From Luteolibacter arcticus (GTDB lineage: Bacteria > Verrucomicrobiota > Verrucomicrobiia > Verrucomicrobiales > Akkermansiaceae): a stretch of 64,000 nt of DNA. This document shows positions 16,611 to 27,217 of the stretch, piece by piece. The DNA is taken from NCBI RefSeq assembly GCF_025950235.1, contig NZ_JAPDDT010000008.1:248001-312000 (forward strand). The letters run 5' to 3'. The notes beneath the pieces are model-generated. The model worked only from the letters and a program-made list of their open reading frames with translations, was not told the origin of the DNA and did not search any database. Positions within the stretch are counted from its first letter, which is position 1. Each line of letters starts with the position of its first letter. Made by a program: the position numbers and the translations under genes.

Positions 16611-19600
16611 GGTCCGGTGGAAAGGCTGCGGTCGTGGGTGATCTCGACCCAGGCGAAGCGTTTGTTAGATGAACTGCGGGGCTGGCTATCGGTGACGCGC
16701 TTGTAGCCGTTGCTGCCGTCCGCCTGGGTGAAGGTCGCAAGGGTTGAGATGTTGGTCGGGGGGAGGGTGTTGGAGGCCTTCACGGTGTAGCGGACGGCAT
16801 CGGCAGTGGAGCTGACGAAGACCTCGAACTCGGCGTTCACATTTTGCGAGGGATTCGCGGCGATGCGAATCGGCGTGGGATCGCTGCCCGAGTTTGGATT
16901 GCCGTTGATCGCATATTCGATGAGTGCCCCGCGACCGTCGTGGTCGCGGTCGTCGTCGTCACTGGCAATGCCTTGGGTTTGCTTCCACAGGTCGTAGCCG
17001 GTGACCGGATCGTAGATCACGGGCAGGGTATTGGTGCCGCCGGGCGCGACCTCGGCTTTCAGAAAGGTCCGCGGTGGCGGGGTCACGAAGCCGGAGACCG
17101 CGCTGAAGGAGATCGTGAAGCTGGCCCAGTTAGCATTGAAGGCGACCTGCTGGGTTGGCTTGAGATTCGAATAGCCGGTTCCGGAATTCGGCGTGACGGA
17201 CCAGCGTGCGGTCGAGAGGACAGAGGGGGTGCCGATATTGACCGCGAGCGTGGTGAAGCCGCCGAGTCCGCCGTAGGTCACGAGCGAGGAGTTGTTGTCG
17301 AGCACCTCGTCATTGCCCGAGGCCGCGTCCTGACCGTCCTTGATCATGCGGCCGACGTCGTCATCGATCACGTGATAGACCGCGCGGCCCTGGCCGGCAA
17401 ACAGGATGGCCGCCGGGTAGAATGCCGCCGCTCCCTGTGGCTGGACGAAGAGCGCGCTGCCGCTGGCCCCGCCATCGCCGAAGACCTCGCCCGTTTCGTA
17501 GAGCTTCGGCAGCGCGTGGGAGTCGAGCGGACTCAGCGCGGTGGTGAAGCTCTTCTCAAAGATCATGCCGCGCTGTTCGTAGGCCTGGCTGCGTTGCGGG
17601 TAGGCGACAGCGCGCTTGCTTTCGGGGCCGGTGAGCCAATTGCGTGCGCTGCTGCTTTGCAGGAAATTCGAGGATCCCTGGAGCCAGTCGGACTCGGTGC
17701 CGAAGTAGAGCACGGCGAAGTCCACCTCCTGGTCGTCATCGGGCAAATTCGCGACGGTGCCCTCGACCGAGTCGGGCGCGACGAGTTTCGCATAGCTGGT
17801 GCGGTAGAGGATGCCGCGCGGTGTGACCGGCGGGGCCTGCCGGGTGCCCTGCTGCTGGCGGGAGAACCACTGGGTGTCGGCCCATTGCAGGCCGGTGGAA
17901 TCGAAGAACAGGTGGCCTGCTGTCAGGACCACGCGCTCTGCCACCACCGTGCCGGTGCCGCGACCGAGCGGGGTGCGGATCATGCCGACGTATTGCCAGG
18001 GATTGGCCGAGAGGTCGGGGGTTGCGACGCTGAAGGTTTTCGAAGCGTCGAAATTGTTGATACGCAGGTAATCACTCCAGTTCAGCCCGAGGCCGAGGTT
18101 CTCGCGGATGCCGATCAGTCGCGACTGCGGGGTGGCGTAGCCCGAGACTGGCTTGAACTCGATGCGGTAGTCGCCGACCGGGAGCACGAAGTCGATCAGC
18201 TCATCGGTGCCATCGTTGTCGTCGGTCACGTTGCGCCACGCGGACTCGCCTGTGAGACGCCAGGTGAAGCCTTGGGCGGTTTCCGGGAAGCGGACGACGC
18301 CGGTGGTCAAGGGCCGCACGGGCAACACGAGGCTCAGGTCTGCTACGGCATTCGTAGTATCCACCGTGACGATGGTGGTGACTGCATCCGCGGCACCGGG
18401 CCACGGGATGATTTCCACCTGGTAGTCTTCGTCGAGCACCACGTCATTCACGCTTTCGCCATCGCCGTGCCAGAGGAATTCGGAAGATAGCCGCCACTTT
18501 GCGCCGGGGACCGGAAGGTTCACGGTGAGGGTATTTCCGGTGGTGACTGGCACACTGTCAGGCGGCGTCTGCGGCAAGCCGATGTATACGACCACCGTGT
18601 CGGAATGGAGGAGGTTGGCTCCGTCCTTCACCGTGAGTGTCACGGGGGTGGAGCCGACCGGGAAGCGGGCGATCGCGCTCTCGCCCGTGGCGCTGCCGCC
18701 GGGCCAGGTCCATTCGTAGGAGACGATGGCATTCTCCCGGTCGGTCGAGGCGGAGGCGTCCAGCACCACTTCCTCCGAGCCGGGAGGCTCGACAATCGCG
18801 TAGCCCGGTGCCGGGCCGCGGACGATGGTGTCGGTGATGAACAGGTCCGGGCCCGCATCTGCCAAGGGCTCGTAATTGGCATTGGGATTGAGCGCGGCGT
18901 AGTTGCGGTAGATGTAAGCCTTGCCGGACTGGATGTTGCCGGTCTTGCGCGCCTTCGGCAGGCCGACGATCAAGTCCTTGCCATCATGGGCCACCGAGTA
19001 GCCGTAGTCGGGACTGCTGCCGGCGGTGGGATCCAAGGTCGCATTCGTCGTAAGATAACCGATCTCCTGCCAGGAGCCGCCGTTGAGGAGAAAGGTGGAG
19101 ACGCTGCCGGGAATGATGCCGGGGGCACCGACGTTGTCCAATACCGAGCCGACCACCAGCACGCCATCGTGCAGGGCGATGCTCTTGCCGAAGCGATAAT
19201 AGCCGGGATAGATGCTGCCATTCGCGGTCCATGTGCCGGCGTTCCTGGCATAGCGGAAGACCTTGTCGTCCTGGGGCGAGCCGATCAGCAGTTCGTTGCC
19301 CGCGATGGCGAGAGCCCCGCCGAAGTAGTCGCCCTCGCTGATGGCGCTGCGACCTTGGGGTGCCCGGGGGACCTCGGACTGCACCGTCCCGGACGAGAGC
19401 CAGATCACAGACCCCGTGCGCTCGTAGAAGAATACCTTGCTGGGTGAAGCGAAGCCCGGGCACGACACCGCGATGGAAGTCGCGTCGATGGCCACGGTGG
19501 CACCGAAGTTCTCATAGGACGACGGCGTGTGTCCGGTCGGAACGGGCAACCGCATCCTCTGGATCCAGACGCCGCCGAGCAACTCGAAGATGTACGCGGC

Positions 19601-22000
19601 ACCGGCACCCGAGACGCCCGAGGTGGTCGATTCCGGCGCGCCGATCACCAGGAAATTCCCGCTGCGTGCGATCGATGCGCCGAACGATAACCCGTCTGCA
19701 TCGGGAGGGTCGAGCGTTTGTGCCGCGACCCACTGACCGAAGGATTTCTGATAGACGACGACGCGTCCGGTGCCCTGGCTTCCATCGGTGCGAGCCCGTG
19801 CGCCCACGAAGGCGAAGTCGTCATCCAGCAGCACGGCGTCGCCCTGGATGCTGTAAGGCGACAGCGATAGCTGCTGCCAGACGCTGTTGATATTCCCGGC
19901 GACGTAGGTCGCGCCGAGCCGCAGGGAGCCGAGCAATTTGTCCGGAGCACCGATGAAGGCGGTGTCATCGTTGATCGCCACCGACCAGCCGTAGTTGTCG
20001 AGCGCCTTGCCATCCGCCGGTTCGAGGATGTCGGGCACCGGATTCGGCTTGAGAAGGTCGAAGGAGAACTGGCTTGAACTGGACAAGCCGTTGGAGTCGA
20101 TCACCTCCAGGGTGACCGGTTTTCCATCGGCGTCCGGTCCTAGCGTGATGGTGCCGGATTGGCCGCTGAAGGAACCACCGGGCCAGTGCCAGTTCCATGA
20201 GACAATGGGATTGTCCTGAGAGACCACTGCGGGGTCGAGATGAAGATGGATGAGGCCATCGCCATCCGAATCCGCGACCACGGCATTCGCGCCGGGGTTC
20301 ACGACCGGCGGACGACTGACGTCCACGCTGAGGGTATCGCGGGAGATCGCTCCCTTCTCGTCGATGACCGTCAGTTCGATGCTGGTCACTTCCGGAGGGA
20401 TCGAGGCGAAAGCTTGCAGACCTGGAACGCTGCCGCCGTTCCAAGACCAGATGGCCTGAGGTTGGGCGTGGGCATCGATGTCGATCGAGGCACCGCCATT
20501 GAGAAAGACCCGGACCGGTTGGCCGTCGAAGCTGGTGGTCGTGATGTCGGGCCCCGCATTGGCGACGGGCTCGGCATTCGCCGTGTCGAAGGGGGTGGAT
20601 TTATCGATGATACGCACCACGCCGCCGAGCGGATCCGAGATCACGATCTTGCCGCCGGAGAACTCGGTCGCGAGCAGCTTGTCGCTGGGAGTCAAGTCGG
20701 CCACCGGAAGGACACGCTGGGTCCAGAGGGGAGTGAGCGGGTCGTCTTCAAATAGGACGAAATTCCCGGACTGGTCATGGGCGACGAAGGCCTTGCCATC
20801 ATCATCCATGTCGAGGCCGGTGTAGCCATTGGACGGCATCCCATTGGCCGGCAACTGAGTCTGGGTCCATGAGGTCCCATTGAACTCGATGACGAAAAGG
20901 GTGTGGGGGAAGTTCCGCTGCGCGACGACGACGCCATTGCCGACGGAGACGACTTCGCCGAAGTAGGACTGGCCGTAGCCACCCGGCTCGATGGGCGGCG
21001 CGAGGGCGATCTGGTGGACCCAGTTTCCGGCGATCTTTTTGAATAGATGCAGATTCGCGGAAGGCGCGGGAGGTCCCCGGTGCACCACCACCATCAAGTC
21101 GTCATCGATGTCGATGGCTGCTCCCCATGCCGTGCCGGGCGTGATGGGATTGGGGCCTGGCGAGGGAGGGAGAAGCTCGGAGTGGGTCCAGGTGTTGCCG
21201 GTCCAGTCGTAGGCGAAGACGCGGCCTCCGCCGGAAGCGTGAAAGGTATTGAACAGATCGGCGAAGACCACCGTTTCGGGATCGAAGGCGTAGTCGAAGC
21301 GCGACACGATGGGGGGCGTCGCGGAGAGACCGAGCGGCGTGGCGACCCATGAGCCGGAGACGAAGCGGTGGACGGTGAAATTCGTCCCATTGTAGAAGCG
21401 GCCGCTGACCAACGTGTTTTCTTCGACAGCGCGGATGTCATGCACGTTTGCGATGAAGGGCGACGGAGTCCACACGCCTGCCTGGAGGCGGTAGATCTCG
21501 GGCACACCTTCGCCGATGGGATCGATGACGAAGGTGTTCCCTTTCAAGGTGCCTACGACCCGCGACCCGATGGTGGAAGGATCGACGCCAGAGTAGGAAG
21601 GCTTCACGAACTCGGTGAAGAGTCCGGCTTGCTTGGAATAGGCGGTGACCTGGAGGGTGTCGCTGGCGTTGTTCCCAAATTGGTCGGTGACGACAAGCGT
21701 GACGGTGACAGGCGAATTCGTGACAGGGAAGACGCCTTCCGTGATGCGGCCGCTCGCGTTGCCGCCTGCGCTCGCGTTGCCGCCTGTCCAGGTCCAGTCG
21801 TAGGTCACGGCGGCGGGGTCTCCGAGAGACGCGTGGCTACCGCTGCCGTCGAGCTTGAGCGTGACCGAGCCATCGTCATCGTAGTCGGCGACGGTCGCGT
21901 CGATGCCCGCGTTGGTGATGACCTGCGCGCTGGCCACCGGCGTAGCGAGAGCGAGGAGCATCCAGAGCAGGCCTTCTCGGAGAAGCGGGAAGATTTTCAT
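16607..22000 (-). CDS. Giant secreted protein: PKD-like domains, FG-GAP-like propeller, trypsin-like domain
   Basis: This 1797-residue protein has a signal peptide ending ASAQ. PKD-like segments recur (NAGIDATVADYDDDG, NAGPDITTTSFDG, DAGPDLFITD). The middle resembles an integrin/FG-GAP propeller (SIARSGNFLVIGAPE; VAHDGKDLIVGLPKA). A trypsin-like domain lies late: VVLTAGHLF (His near 1362), EVDFAVLYFG (Asp near 1427) and GDGGASGSALF (Ser near 1513). The three catalytic residues are in the S1-family order. The C-terminus has a DDDDRDHDGRG linker and a beta domain. It lies between the FecR/barrel protein and the cyclase on one strand. It is likely a secreted or surface adhesin-protease; its substrate is unknown. 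Confidence 0.75.
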   Translation of the reverse strand: MKIFPLLREGLLWMLLALATPVASAQVITNAGIDATVADYDDDGSVTLKLDGSGSHASLGDPAAVTYDWTWTGGNASAGGNASGRITEGVFPVTNSPVTVTLVVTDQFGNNASDTLQVTAYSKQAGLFTEFVKPSYSGVDPSTIGSRVVGTLKGNTFVIDPIGEGVPEIYRLQAGVWTPSPFIANVHDIRAVEENTLVSGRFYNGTNFTVHRFVSGSWVATPLGLSATPPIVSRFDYAFDPETVVFADLFNTFHASGGGRVFAYDWTGNTWTHSELLPPSPGPNPITPGTAWGAAIDIDDDLMVVVHRGPPAPSANLHLFKKIAGNWVHQIALAPPIEPGGYGQSYFGEVVSVGNGVVVAQRNFPHTLFVIEFNGTSWTQTQLPANGMPSNGYTGLDMDDDGKAFVAHDQSGNFVLFEDDPLTPLWTQRVLPVADLTPSDKLLATEFSGGKIVISDPLGGVVRIIDKSTPFDTANAEPVANAGPDITTTSFDGQPVRVFLNGGASIDIDAHAQPQAIWSWNGGSVPGLQAFASIPPEVTSIELTVIDEKGAISRDTLSVDVSRPPVVNPGANAVVADSDGDGLIHLHLDPAVVSQDNPIVSWNWHWPGGSFSGQSGTITLGPDADGKPVTLEVIDSNGLSSSSQFSFDLLKPNPVPDILEPADGKALDNYGWSVAINDDTAFIGAPDKLLGSLRLGATYVAGNINSVWQQLSLSPYSIQGDAVLLDDDFAFVGARARTDGSQGTGRVVVYQKSFGQWVAAQTLDPPDADGLSFGASIARSGNFLVIGAPESTTSGVSGAGAAYIFELLGGVWIQRMRLPVPTGHTPSSYENFGATVAIDATSIAVSCPGFASPSKVFFYERTGSVIWLSSGTVQSEVPRAPQGRSAISEGDYFGGALAIAGNELLIGSPQDDKVFRYARNAGTWTANGSIYPGYYRFGKSIALHDGVLVVGSVLDNVGAPGIIPGSVSTFLLNGGSWQEIGYLTTNATLDPTAGSSPDYGYSVAHDGKDLIVGLPKARKTGNIQSGKAYIYRNYAALNPNANYEPLADAGPDLFITDTIVRGPAPGYAIVEPPGSEEVVLDASASTDRENAIVSYEWTWPGGSATGESAIARFPVGSTPVTLTVKDGANLLHSDTVVVYIGLPQTPPDSVPVTTGNTLTVNLPVPGAKWRLSSEFLWHGDGESVNDVVLDEDYQVEIIPWPGAADAVTTIVTVDTTNAVADLSLVLPVRPLTTGVVRFPETAQGFTWRLTGESAWRNVTDDNDGTDELIDFVLPVGDYRIEFKPVSGYATPQSRLIGIRENLGLGLNWSDYLRINNFDASKTFSVATPDLSANPWQYVGMIRTPLGRGTGTVVAERVVLTAGHLFFDSTGLQWADTQWFSRQQQGTRQAPPVTPRGILYRTSYAKLVAPDSVEGTVANLPDDDQEVDFAVLYFGTESDWLQGSSNFLQSSSARNWLTGPESKRAVAYPQRSQAYEQRGMIFEKSFTTALSPLDSHALPKLYETGEVFGDGGASGSALFVQPQGAAAFYPAAILFAGQGRAVYHVIDDDVGRMIKDGQDAASGNDEVLDNNSSLVTYGGLGGFTTLAVNIGTPSVLSTARWSVTPNSGTGYSNLKPTQQVAFNANWASFTISFSAVSGFVTPPPRTFLKAEVAPGGTNTLPVIYDPVTGYDLWKQTQGIASDDDDRDHDGRGALIEYAINGNPNSGSDPTPIRIAANPSQNVNAEFEVFVSSTADAVRYTVKASNTLPPTNISTLATFTQADGSNGYKRVTDSQPRSSSNKRFAWVEITHDRSLSTGP

Positions 22001-22018
22001 GATCTTGGGCGGGGAATT

Positions 22019-25000
22019 CTACAGGTCGAAGCGCATCTCGACGAAGAAGGTGCGGTCACGGGGAAAGTCGGGCAGCGTGAGCAGGGGATTGAAGCGGTAG
22101 TCCTCACCGGTGAGGTTGAGGACGCCGGCTTCGAGCGAGCCGCGATTGTCGAGGAAACGCTTTCCGAGGGAAAAGTCGAGCTGCGTCCACGAGTCGCCGG
22201 GCCGGGTGGGCGTGTAGCCGGAATTATCCTGCGAGAAGAAGCGCGCGTTCAAGCGGCTGAACCAGCCACTGGCATGGTTCCAGATCAGGTAGGCCTCGGC
22301 TTGATGAAGGTCTGAGGATTCGGCGGAGGAAAAGCCCGGCACCCCGGATGCGGTGAGTTCCGGGAACGAGCGGTCAAGATCGGCGCTGGTATAGCTGTAG
22401 CGTGCGCCGAGCGCCCATTCCTCACCGAGGAGCTGGTTCACGTAGGCGGTGCCTCCCCATTCCTGGTAGTCGAGATCCTCGGCGATTTGCACGGTGTCGT
22501 AGTAAGTGAACGTCGAGGAATCGACCGCCAGCACGCCGACACCGCGATCCGCTGCGGCGGTGCGAACGAAGGCCTCGCCGCCGAGGTAAGTGCGGGTGGG
22601 GAATTTGTAGAGCACGCTCGCACCGCCGATGTCGAACAGCAGCCCGGGAACGCCGCCCACAACCGATTCATTGATCAAGGTGCGGAAGGACTGGGTGAAG
22701 CCCGCGACCTGCGTTGGCTCGAGACGCACGCTTTCGTCGAAGGTGGAGCCGCCCTGCGAACGCGCGTAGCCGAGGCGCATCGTGAGCTCGTGGGAGGGTG
22801 TCCAGACGAGGCCAGCTTTCGGCAGGAGTGCGGAGCTTTCTTCGCGGGCGTTGGAGACCGGCGGCAGGCTGCTGTTGAAGGGATACTCCTGCCAATCGTA
22901 GGCGAGACCGCCGGTCGCCCAAAGTCCTTTTACGAGCTCGCGGGTGTAGTAGATGTAGGCGACCCAACGCTCGTAGTCCGGGTCCGCAGAAAGGACGAAG
23001 GGATCGTCCGGCAAGATGCCGCTTATGGATTGTTTCGAAAGCGTATTGGTCGTGGGGAAGCTGCCGCTTTCGAAGCGCGTGCCGAAGAGCAGCGTCTGGT
23101 GCTCAGTGCTCCAAATGTGCTGCACTTCGCCGAAATAGACTTCGGTTTCCCGCTCCTGCGTGATGTCACTGGTAAAGGAGAGCGGTGTCGAGAGGCCCGG
23201 GTTCGCACGATCGATCAACATCGCGAAGCTCGTGGCACCGGCGTTGCGGCTGCGGATTCGATCGGTCAATGCACCACCGAGCATCAGCGTGCGGCTCTCC
23301 GGCGACCACTCGTGCTGGTAGCTGACCATCGTCACCGGCGACTGCTCCTGCTCGACGCGGAAGTCCGGATCGTAGGTCGTGGGGTCGTAGAGTTGCCGCA
23401 GGTCGCCGCCCTCGAAATCCTGGAACTTCAGGTGAAGGTAGATGCTGTCCTGCGGGGTCAGCGCATGCCGTAGCTGGAGGTAGGCGGTGGAGCGCTCGAC
23501 GTCCTGATTCGGCCGGTCGCCGTCAGCGTTGAAGATGTCGTAGTCGAGCGCGATGCTGGTGCGGTCGAAGCGCATCATCGCGGTGCCGGTGGAGAGGAAC
23601 TCGCCATCGCCGCGGTAGTTGGTGCGGTTGGTGAAGCCGAAGGGCCGGGTATCGAAGAGTTCGGTGTATTCCTGCTGCGAAATGTTCTGCGGTAGCAGGG
23701 CGGTGCCGGCCGGGGAGATGATATTCGCCATCAGCAGTTCATTGAACCATGGCGTTTCCTGCCGCAGCGAGACCCGCCGCGGATCGCGGAGGGCGGCGGC
23801 GCTGTTAGAGAGAAAGAGGTGAGCCGAGGGATTGAGGTAGTCGCTGACCACCGAGCGCCGCGCTTCTTCCAGGCTCACCTCGGTCATGCCGACATTGTGA
23901 TAGAAGGCGGCGAGGTTCGACTCGCGGACGGAGCGGTCCTTGTCGAGGAGGAAGCCGGAGCGGTAGATCGAGCGATTGTCGTTGAGCTCGATGGATTCCT
24001 CAAGGTCGGCGATGCCCTTGTTGTAGGCGTTGTCCCGCTGATCGAGCAGCGCGCGGTAGAAGGGTGGGGTCGGGTCGCCGGGATCGAGCTTCATTGCGAG
24101 CCCGAGTTCATGTCCGGCGCGCGCGTCCCTGCGGGTTTCGGCGAATGCCTTGCCGAGATAGCTGCGGAGAAACGAGCGGTTGGGCTCCACCGCCGCGGCG
24201 ATGGTGATCGAGCGCACGCCCTGCTCGCGGTTTCGCATTTGGAAGTGCGCGAGTCCTTGGCCGAGCCAGGCATTGCCCAGCGCGGGATCGATGGCGATGG
24301 CTTGCGCGAAGAGCTGCCGTGCTTCCGGGATGCGATTGCGCGACATCTCCAGATAGGCCTTCAATGAGATCGCCTGCGCATTCCGTGGCGAGATCGCCAG
24401 TGCCTTCTCCACCGCGGCGATGGCTTCCTTGGTCCGGCCGAAACTGAATTCCAGCTCCGCCACCCGAGCCCAGCCGAGGCCGAAGTCCGGCGACATGGTG
24501 ACTGCTTCCTTCGCCGCGGCCAAGGATCCCTCGAGTTCGCCGCGGGATTGCAGCGCATACGAAAGCGCCATCCGCCCCTCCAGGGTGGCGGGAGCATTCA
24601 CGTGTGCCATTTCTGCCGCGGGTCTTTTCACGACATCGATCAAGAGGCGCAGCGACTCGGTCAGCGGTCCGTCACCGGCTTGCCGCAAGTCTTCCTCGAC
24701 CTCATCGATCCGCCCGCTCGCCAATTTCACCGCCGCAGAGTAGCGGTGTTCTTCTGCCGTACGCGCCGCCGGCAGCAACTCCAGTGCGCGTAGTAGATCG
24801 CCCTCCGCATACGCTTTCCGCGACGCGGCGAAATTTCCGCCCAGCCCTGGGAACCCGGCGGGATTCGCGATGCCGGGGTAGTAGAGAAACCACTGGATGT
24901 CCTCCGAGGCATCCAGCACGGCGGTCTTGCGCGGGACCTTGCCGGGCTCGGCGATGCCTTGCTCACCGCTTGCCAGATCGATCGCGCCGATGGGGTTCGA

Positions 25001-25477
25001 GAGCGTGACGGCACCGTCGATCATCGTCACCACGGTCTTTCCACCGGTGGCCTCGAGGACGAATTCGGTGCCGCGGATGTTGAGGCTGGCGGTCGGCGTC
25101 TTGATATCTGACTCCGCATCGGAGCGGCTGAAGAAATAGACAACGCCCTTGCCGAAATCGATCTTGCTGCGGCCGTCCGCCTGGCCGGTCGACGGTGGCT
25201 GAAGGCGCAGGCTGGTCAGTTCGCTCATCCTGAGGACACCGCCGGTCGAGAGTTCGATGGCCGCGCGGCTGAGTTCGCCGGTACGGACCTGCTCCTGCCA
25301 TTTCATCCCATCGCCGATGGCTGCCTTCACCCATTTCGCGGGAGCGGCAGAGCGATCGACCTCGTTCTCTGTGGCGACGATTTTACCCCCCTCCTTTGAG
25401 GGTTCGGCCGCGGCCGTGGCGACGGAGATTGCCACCAACCACAAGGCCCGAGGGAGGGGGAAGGCCATCCCCCGCAT
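22019..25477 (-). CDS. FecR-TPR-beta-barrel fusion protein
   Basis: This 1152-residue protein may instead start at the second Met (25,468), which gives a cleaner signal peptide. After export come a FecR-type domain (about 70-180; TASLNIRGTEFVLEATGGKTVV...), a TPR region (about 220-560; ISPRNAQAISLKAYLEMSR...), and a C-terminal half of alternating aromatic beta strands ending FFVEMRFDL. That end is an outer-membrane barrel signature similar to TonB-dependent receptors. No plug domain is visible. It is the first gene of the unit with the giant trypsin-like protein (18 nt apart) and the cyclase. It may be an outer-membrane sensor or export channel for that protein. Confidence 0.75.
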   Translation of the reverse strand: MRGMAFPLPRALWLVAISVATAAAEPSKEGGKIVATENEVDRSAAPAKWVKAAIGDGMKWQEQVRTGELSRAAIELSTGGVLRMSELTSLRLQPPSTGQADGRSKIDFGKGVVYFFSRSDAESDIKTPTASLNIRGTEFVLEATGGKTVVTMIDGAVTLSNPIGAIDLASGEQGIAEPGKVPRKTAVLDASEDIQWFLYYPGIANPAGFPGLGGNFAASRKAYAEGDLLRALELLPAARTAEEHRYSAAVKLASGRIDEVEEDLRQAGDGPLTESLRLLIDVVKRPAAEMAHVNAPATLEGRMALSYALQSRGELEGSLAAAKEAVTMSPDFGLGWARVAELEFSFGRTKEAIAAVEKALAISPRNAQAISLKAYLEMSRNRIPEARQLFAQAIAIDPALGNAWLGQGLAHFQMRNREQGVRSITIAAAVEPNRSFLRSYLGKAFAETRRDARAGHELGLAMKLDPGDPTPPFYRALLDQRDNAYNKGIADLEESIELNDNRSIYRSGFLLDKDRSVRESNLAAFYHNVGMTEVSLEEARRSVVSDYLNPSAHLFLSNSAAALRDPRRVSLRQETPWFNELLMANIISPAGTALLPQNISQQEYTELFDTRPFGFTNRTNYRGDGEFLSTGTAMMRFDRTSIALDYDIFNADGDRPNQDVERSTAYLQLRHALTPQDSIYLHLKFQDFEGGDLRQLYDPTTYDPDFRVEQEQSPVTMVSYQHEWSPESRTLMLGGALTDRIRSRNAGATSFAMLIDRANPGLSTPLSFTSDITQERETEVYFGEVQHIWSTEHQTLLFGTRFESGSFPTTNTLSKQSISGILPDDPFVLSADPDYERWVAYIYYTRELVKGLWATGGLAYDWQEYPFNSSLPPVSNAREESSALLPKAGLVWTPSHELTMRLGYARSQGGSTFDESVRLEPTQVAGFTQSFRTLINESVVGGVPGLLFDIGGASVLYKFPTRTYLGGEAFVRTAAADRGVGVLAVDSSTFTYYDTVQIAEDLDYQEWGGTAYVNQLLGEEWALGARYSYTSADLDRSFPELTASGVPGFSSAESSDLHQAEAYLIWNHASGWFSRLNARFFSQDNSGYTPTRPGDSWTQLDFSLGKRFLDNRGSLEAGVLNLTGEDYRFNPLLTLPDFPRDRTFFVEMRFDL

Positions 25478-25676
25478 GGTCCTCCCGTCGGCGGGGGCAA
25501 CAAGGCAAATACTCGCTTCGTGATGAAATCGTCACATGGGGATCGTAGCTTGGGATGAGGATTGCGGCTCGTTGGGTAAGGCTGTGACGCTTTTGTGACA
25601 AATTGCTTCCGGCCTGAATTGTGCTGGAGACGACGCTGGGGAAGCGCGCAGCGTGCGCAATCATCGTGAAGCCGAC

Positions 25677-27149
25677 ATGACCTCCCCGGTCCGCCCACAT
25701 CCCCTGGCTCGCATTTTCCGCGAGACTGCCGTTCCGTTCGCGGGACTGGTATTGGTCGCCGTGCTCGACCGCTACCGGGGCGGCGGATTCATCAGCGAGG
25801 AAGACTGGCAAAAAGTGGCGGCGGTGTCCTGCATCCTGCTGGGCTTCGCGCTGATCTACCGGCTGTTCTGCACGGTGGTGCTGGACATGGCGGTGGCGAG
25901 GACCAAGGGCCGGCCGGTGCCGAGGATCCTCAAGCACCTCATCGGGATGGTGTTCGTGTTCGCGGCAATCCTGCTGTCGGTGAATGTCGTTTTCAGCGGT
26001 GCCTTCACCAGCTTGCTCACGCTTTCCAGCGTCATTGCGGTGGTCGTGGGTCTCGCGTTGCGGCCCATCATCCTCGATATCTTTTCCGGTCTCAGCGCGA
26101 ATCTCGACTCGGCATTCCGGATCGGTGACTGGATCGAGATTGCGCGGCGCAGCGGTGCGACCCCGCAAGCTGGCTGGGTGGAGGAAATCAATTGGCGGAC
26201 CACACACTTGCGGACGCGCTCGGGCAATCTGGTGGTGTGTCCCAATAGTACGCTGAGCACCGCGATCATCACGAACTACTCGCGGCCATCGCGGCTCAGC
26301 CGCTTCGACCTGAAGGTGAAGCTGCCGCCCGAGCTCGATCCCGACCGGGCGCGCGAGGTTCTACTGGCCGCCGTGGAGGGGACCGTCGGCATTGAGGGCG
26401 GACCGGATGCTGGAAAAGCTCCTGATGTGCTCATCACGGGGATGGAGGCGTCCGGCGTGGTGTACTGGATCCGCTTCTGGCTCGACCCCGCTGCGCATTC
26501 ATCGGACCTCGCGATCGACACGGTGGCGCGCAGCGTCCTGCGGCACCTGCAGCTATCCGGCATCCCGCTTTCGGAGAAGGTGATCCTGCATCGCGAGCAG
26601 CGGGAGCTTCTGGACAGCGTCACGCCCGCCGCCCGCGCGAAGCTGCTGGGCAGGCTGGCGCTTTTCCATGGGGTGAATCACGGCTCGCTCGACCGCCTGG
26701 CGGAAAGCGCTGCCCTGGTCCGCTTCGACAAAGGCGAGGTGCTGATCCGTCAAGGCAACGAGGATCACGACATGTTCCTGCTGGTCGAGGGCGCGGTGGA
26801 GGTGCTGGTCACCGTCGATGGCCGCGAGGTGCTTGTCGCCTCGATGCACGCGGGCGACTACTTCGGAGAAATGTCGCTGCTCACCGGCGAGCCCCGGACC
26901 GCGACGATCCGTGCGGCGACCGGCGGCGCGGCCTACCGGATCGACCGCCAGGCGGTCACGCCGCTGCTGGAGGCGAATCCCGACATCATGACACAGCTCA
27001 GCCACAATCTCGCCGGCCGCAATCTCCGCCGGCACGCGAAGGAAAACGCGGCCCATGACGAGAACCACGAGGAGAAGCGCGCTGGCCTCGCGGCGGTGCT
27101 GCTCGGGAAAATGATGGGTATCTTCCGCAGCGCCGCTCCGCCGAACTGA
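25677..27149 (+). CDS. MscS-type channel with C-terminal cyclic-nucleotide-binding domain
   Basis: The ATG at 25,677 is preferred over an earlier in-frame GTG at 25,653. Three or four hydrophobic helices (about 15-130) lead into an MscS core, where VVGLALRPIILDIFSGL is the pore-lining helix. The beta domain contains VCPNSTLSTAIITNYS. Residues ~335-455 form a CNMP-binding domain: FDKGEVLIRQGNEDHDMFLLVEG, then GDYFGEMSLLTGEPRTATIRA, the phosphate-binding cassette. Such fusions can be gated by cyclic nucleotides. The divergent cyclase operon nearby makes cAMP the likely ligand. Confidence 0.88.
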   Translation: MTSPVRPHPLARIFRETAVPFAGLVLVAVLDRYRGGGFISEEDWQKVAAVSCILLGFALIYRLFCTVVLDMAVARTKGRPVPRILKHLIGMVFVFAAILLSVNVVFSGAFTSLLTLSSVIAVVVGLALRPIILDIFSGLSANLDSAFRIGDWIEIARRSGATPQAGWVEEINWRTTHLRTRSGNLVVCPNSTLSTAIITNYSRPSRLSRFDLKVKLPPELDPDRAREVLLAAVEGTVGIEGGPDAGKAPDVLITGMEASGVVYWIRFWLDPAAHSSDLAIDTVARSVLRHLQLSGIPLSEKVILHREQRELLDSVTPAARAKLLGRLALFHGVNHGSLDRLAESAALVRFDKGEVLIRQGNEDHDMFLLVEGAVEVLVTVDGREVLVASMHAGDYFGEMSLLTGEPRTATIRAATGGAAYRIDRQAVTPLLEANPDIMTQLSHNLAGRNLRRHAKENAAHDENHEEKRAGLAAVLLGKMMGIFRSAAPPN

Positions 27150-27217
27150 GGGGATCGGGCGATTTCGTCACCATTGTTGGGTTGATGCAAGGATGGGCAG
27201 GGCCTAGCGGCTCTGGG

